DNA of 64,000 nt from the NCBI RefSeq assembly GCF_004135345.1, contig NZ_CP035495.1:3286001-3350000 (forward strand), read 5' to 3'. The notes beneath the pieces were generated by a model. That model did not search any database. It saw only the letters and a list, made by a program, of their open reading frames with translations, and was not told where the DNA came from. Shown here in pieces: positions 63,895 through 64,000 of the stretch (positions are counted from its first letter, which is position 1; the number at the start of each line of letters is the position of its first letter). Source of the stretch: Xylanimonas allomyrinae (GTDB lineage: Bacteria; Actinomycetota; Actinomycetes; Actinomycetales; Cellulomonadaceae). The translations under genes and the position numbers were made by a program.

Positions 63895-64000
63895 ACCGCC
63901 GGGCGACGCCGTCGCGCCCGCCGTGCGCGTCCGCGGGCTGACCGTGGTCCGCGGCGGCATCACGATCCTCGAAGGTCTCGACCTCGACGTCCCCGCCGGG
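63884..64000 (+). CDS. ABC transporter ATP-binding protein, N-terminal part (runs off the window)
   Basis: Only 39 residues are inside the window: a short hydrophilic lead, then VRVRGLTVVRGGITILEGLD and LDVPAG at the edge. This is the A-loop strand and the strand before Walker A of an ABC ATPase. ATG 63884 overlaps the TetR stop by 11 bases. Together they suggest a TetR-controlled drug-efflux ABC system; the permease would lie beyond the window. Confidence 0.75.
   Translation, partial: MVNKPPGDAVAPAVRVRGLTVVRGGITILEGLDLDVPAG

Overview
The window is a high-GC (roughly 70% or more) chromosomal segment from an actinobacterium. The mix of ClpC, DisA-RadA, GTP-dependent PEP carboxykinase, a RamB-like regulator, plant-polysaccharide hydrolases and several CUT1 sugar importers without their own ATPase points to Micrococcales, most likely a Cellulomonas / Cellulosimicrobium / Xylanimonas-type plant-polymer degrader. 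This placement is inferred from gene content only. I see no rRNA, tRNA, CRISPR array, replication origin or intact transposase.

Layout. 0-3.6 kb: partial universal stress protein, a hypothetical gene with a frameshift, and clpC with a candidate ClgR box. 3.6-8.6 kb: GH35-like glycosidase and a CUT1 importer. 8.7-11.1 kb: HAD phosphatase, SDR epimerase and a small membrane-anchored protein, separated by strong hairpins. 11.3-19.1 kb: LacI regulator divergent from an LplB/YtcP/solute-binding-protein importer, then a GH39 beta-xylosidase and a second LacI regulator. 19.2-22.0 kb: a large sortase-anchored GH8 enzyme with two carbohydrate-binding modules. 22.2-24.5 kb: a small islet bounded by 173-bp direct repeats copied from the 3' end of the glycosyltransferase gene that follows; it carries orphan genes and a sortase remnant. 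24.4-32.3 kb: GT4 glycosyltransferase, P-loop kinase, GntR regulator, an LLM-monooxygenase/FAD-oxidase fusion, aldo-keto reductase, PfkB kinase and ThuA-like protein, ending in a 34-bp perfect palindrome. 32.4-37.5 kb: tRNA methyltransferase, DUF808 protein, pckG and a divergent RamB/ScfR-like regulator. 37.5-44.8 kb: phosphopantetheinyl transferase, M1 aminopeptidase, a Pls/PosA-type single-module NRPS with membrane domains, and an S33 peptidase. 44.9-49.0 kb: glpD-glpF-glpK. 49.0-57.4 kb: argA-type acetyltransferase, mutY, a membrane protein, disA, radA, a secreted protein, proC and a LacI regulator. 57.5-61.4 kb: araB-araD-araA. 61.5-63.2 kb: a decayed accessory patch (permease remnant, ribbon-helix-helix/MazF-type toxin-antitoxin pair, adenine-methylase remnant). 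63.2-64 kb: TetR regulator and the start of an ABC ATPase.

How it works together. GH39, GH8, the GH35-like enzyme and araBAD form a hemicellulose-use theme: the extracellular anchored GH8 would cut xylan-type polymers, CUT1 importers would take up oligosaccharides, cytoplasmic GH39 and GH35 would release monomers, and AraBAD would feed L-arabinose to the pentose phosphate pathway under LacI-type control. The Pls/PosA-like synthetase with its own PPTase and a metallo-aminopeptidase is the most notable biosynthetic locus: it resembles the epsilon-poly-amino-acid systems and may make an undescribed cationic homopolymer.

Caution on sequence quality. Seven places where an otherwise complete protein changes frame (near 391, 23110, 42206, 45873, 46062, 56010, 59377) are all repaired by adding one base to a G or C homopolymer. 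Housekeeping genes (glpK twice, proC, araD) are hit, so uncorrected sequencing deletions are far more likely than real pseudogenes.
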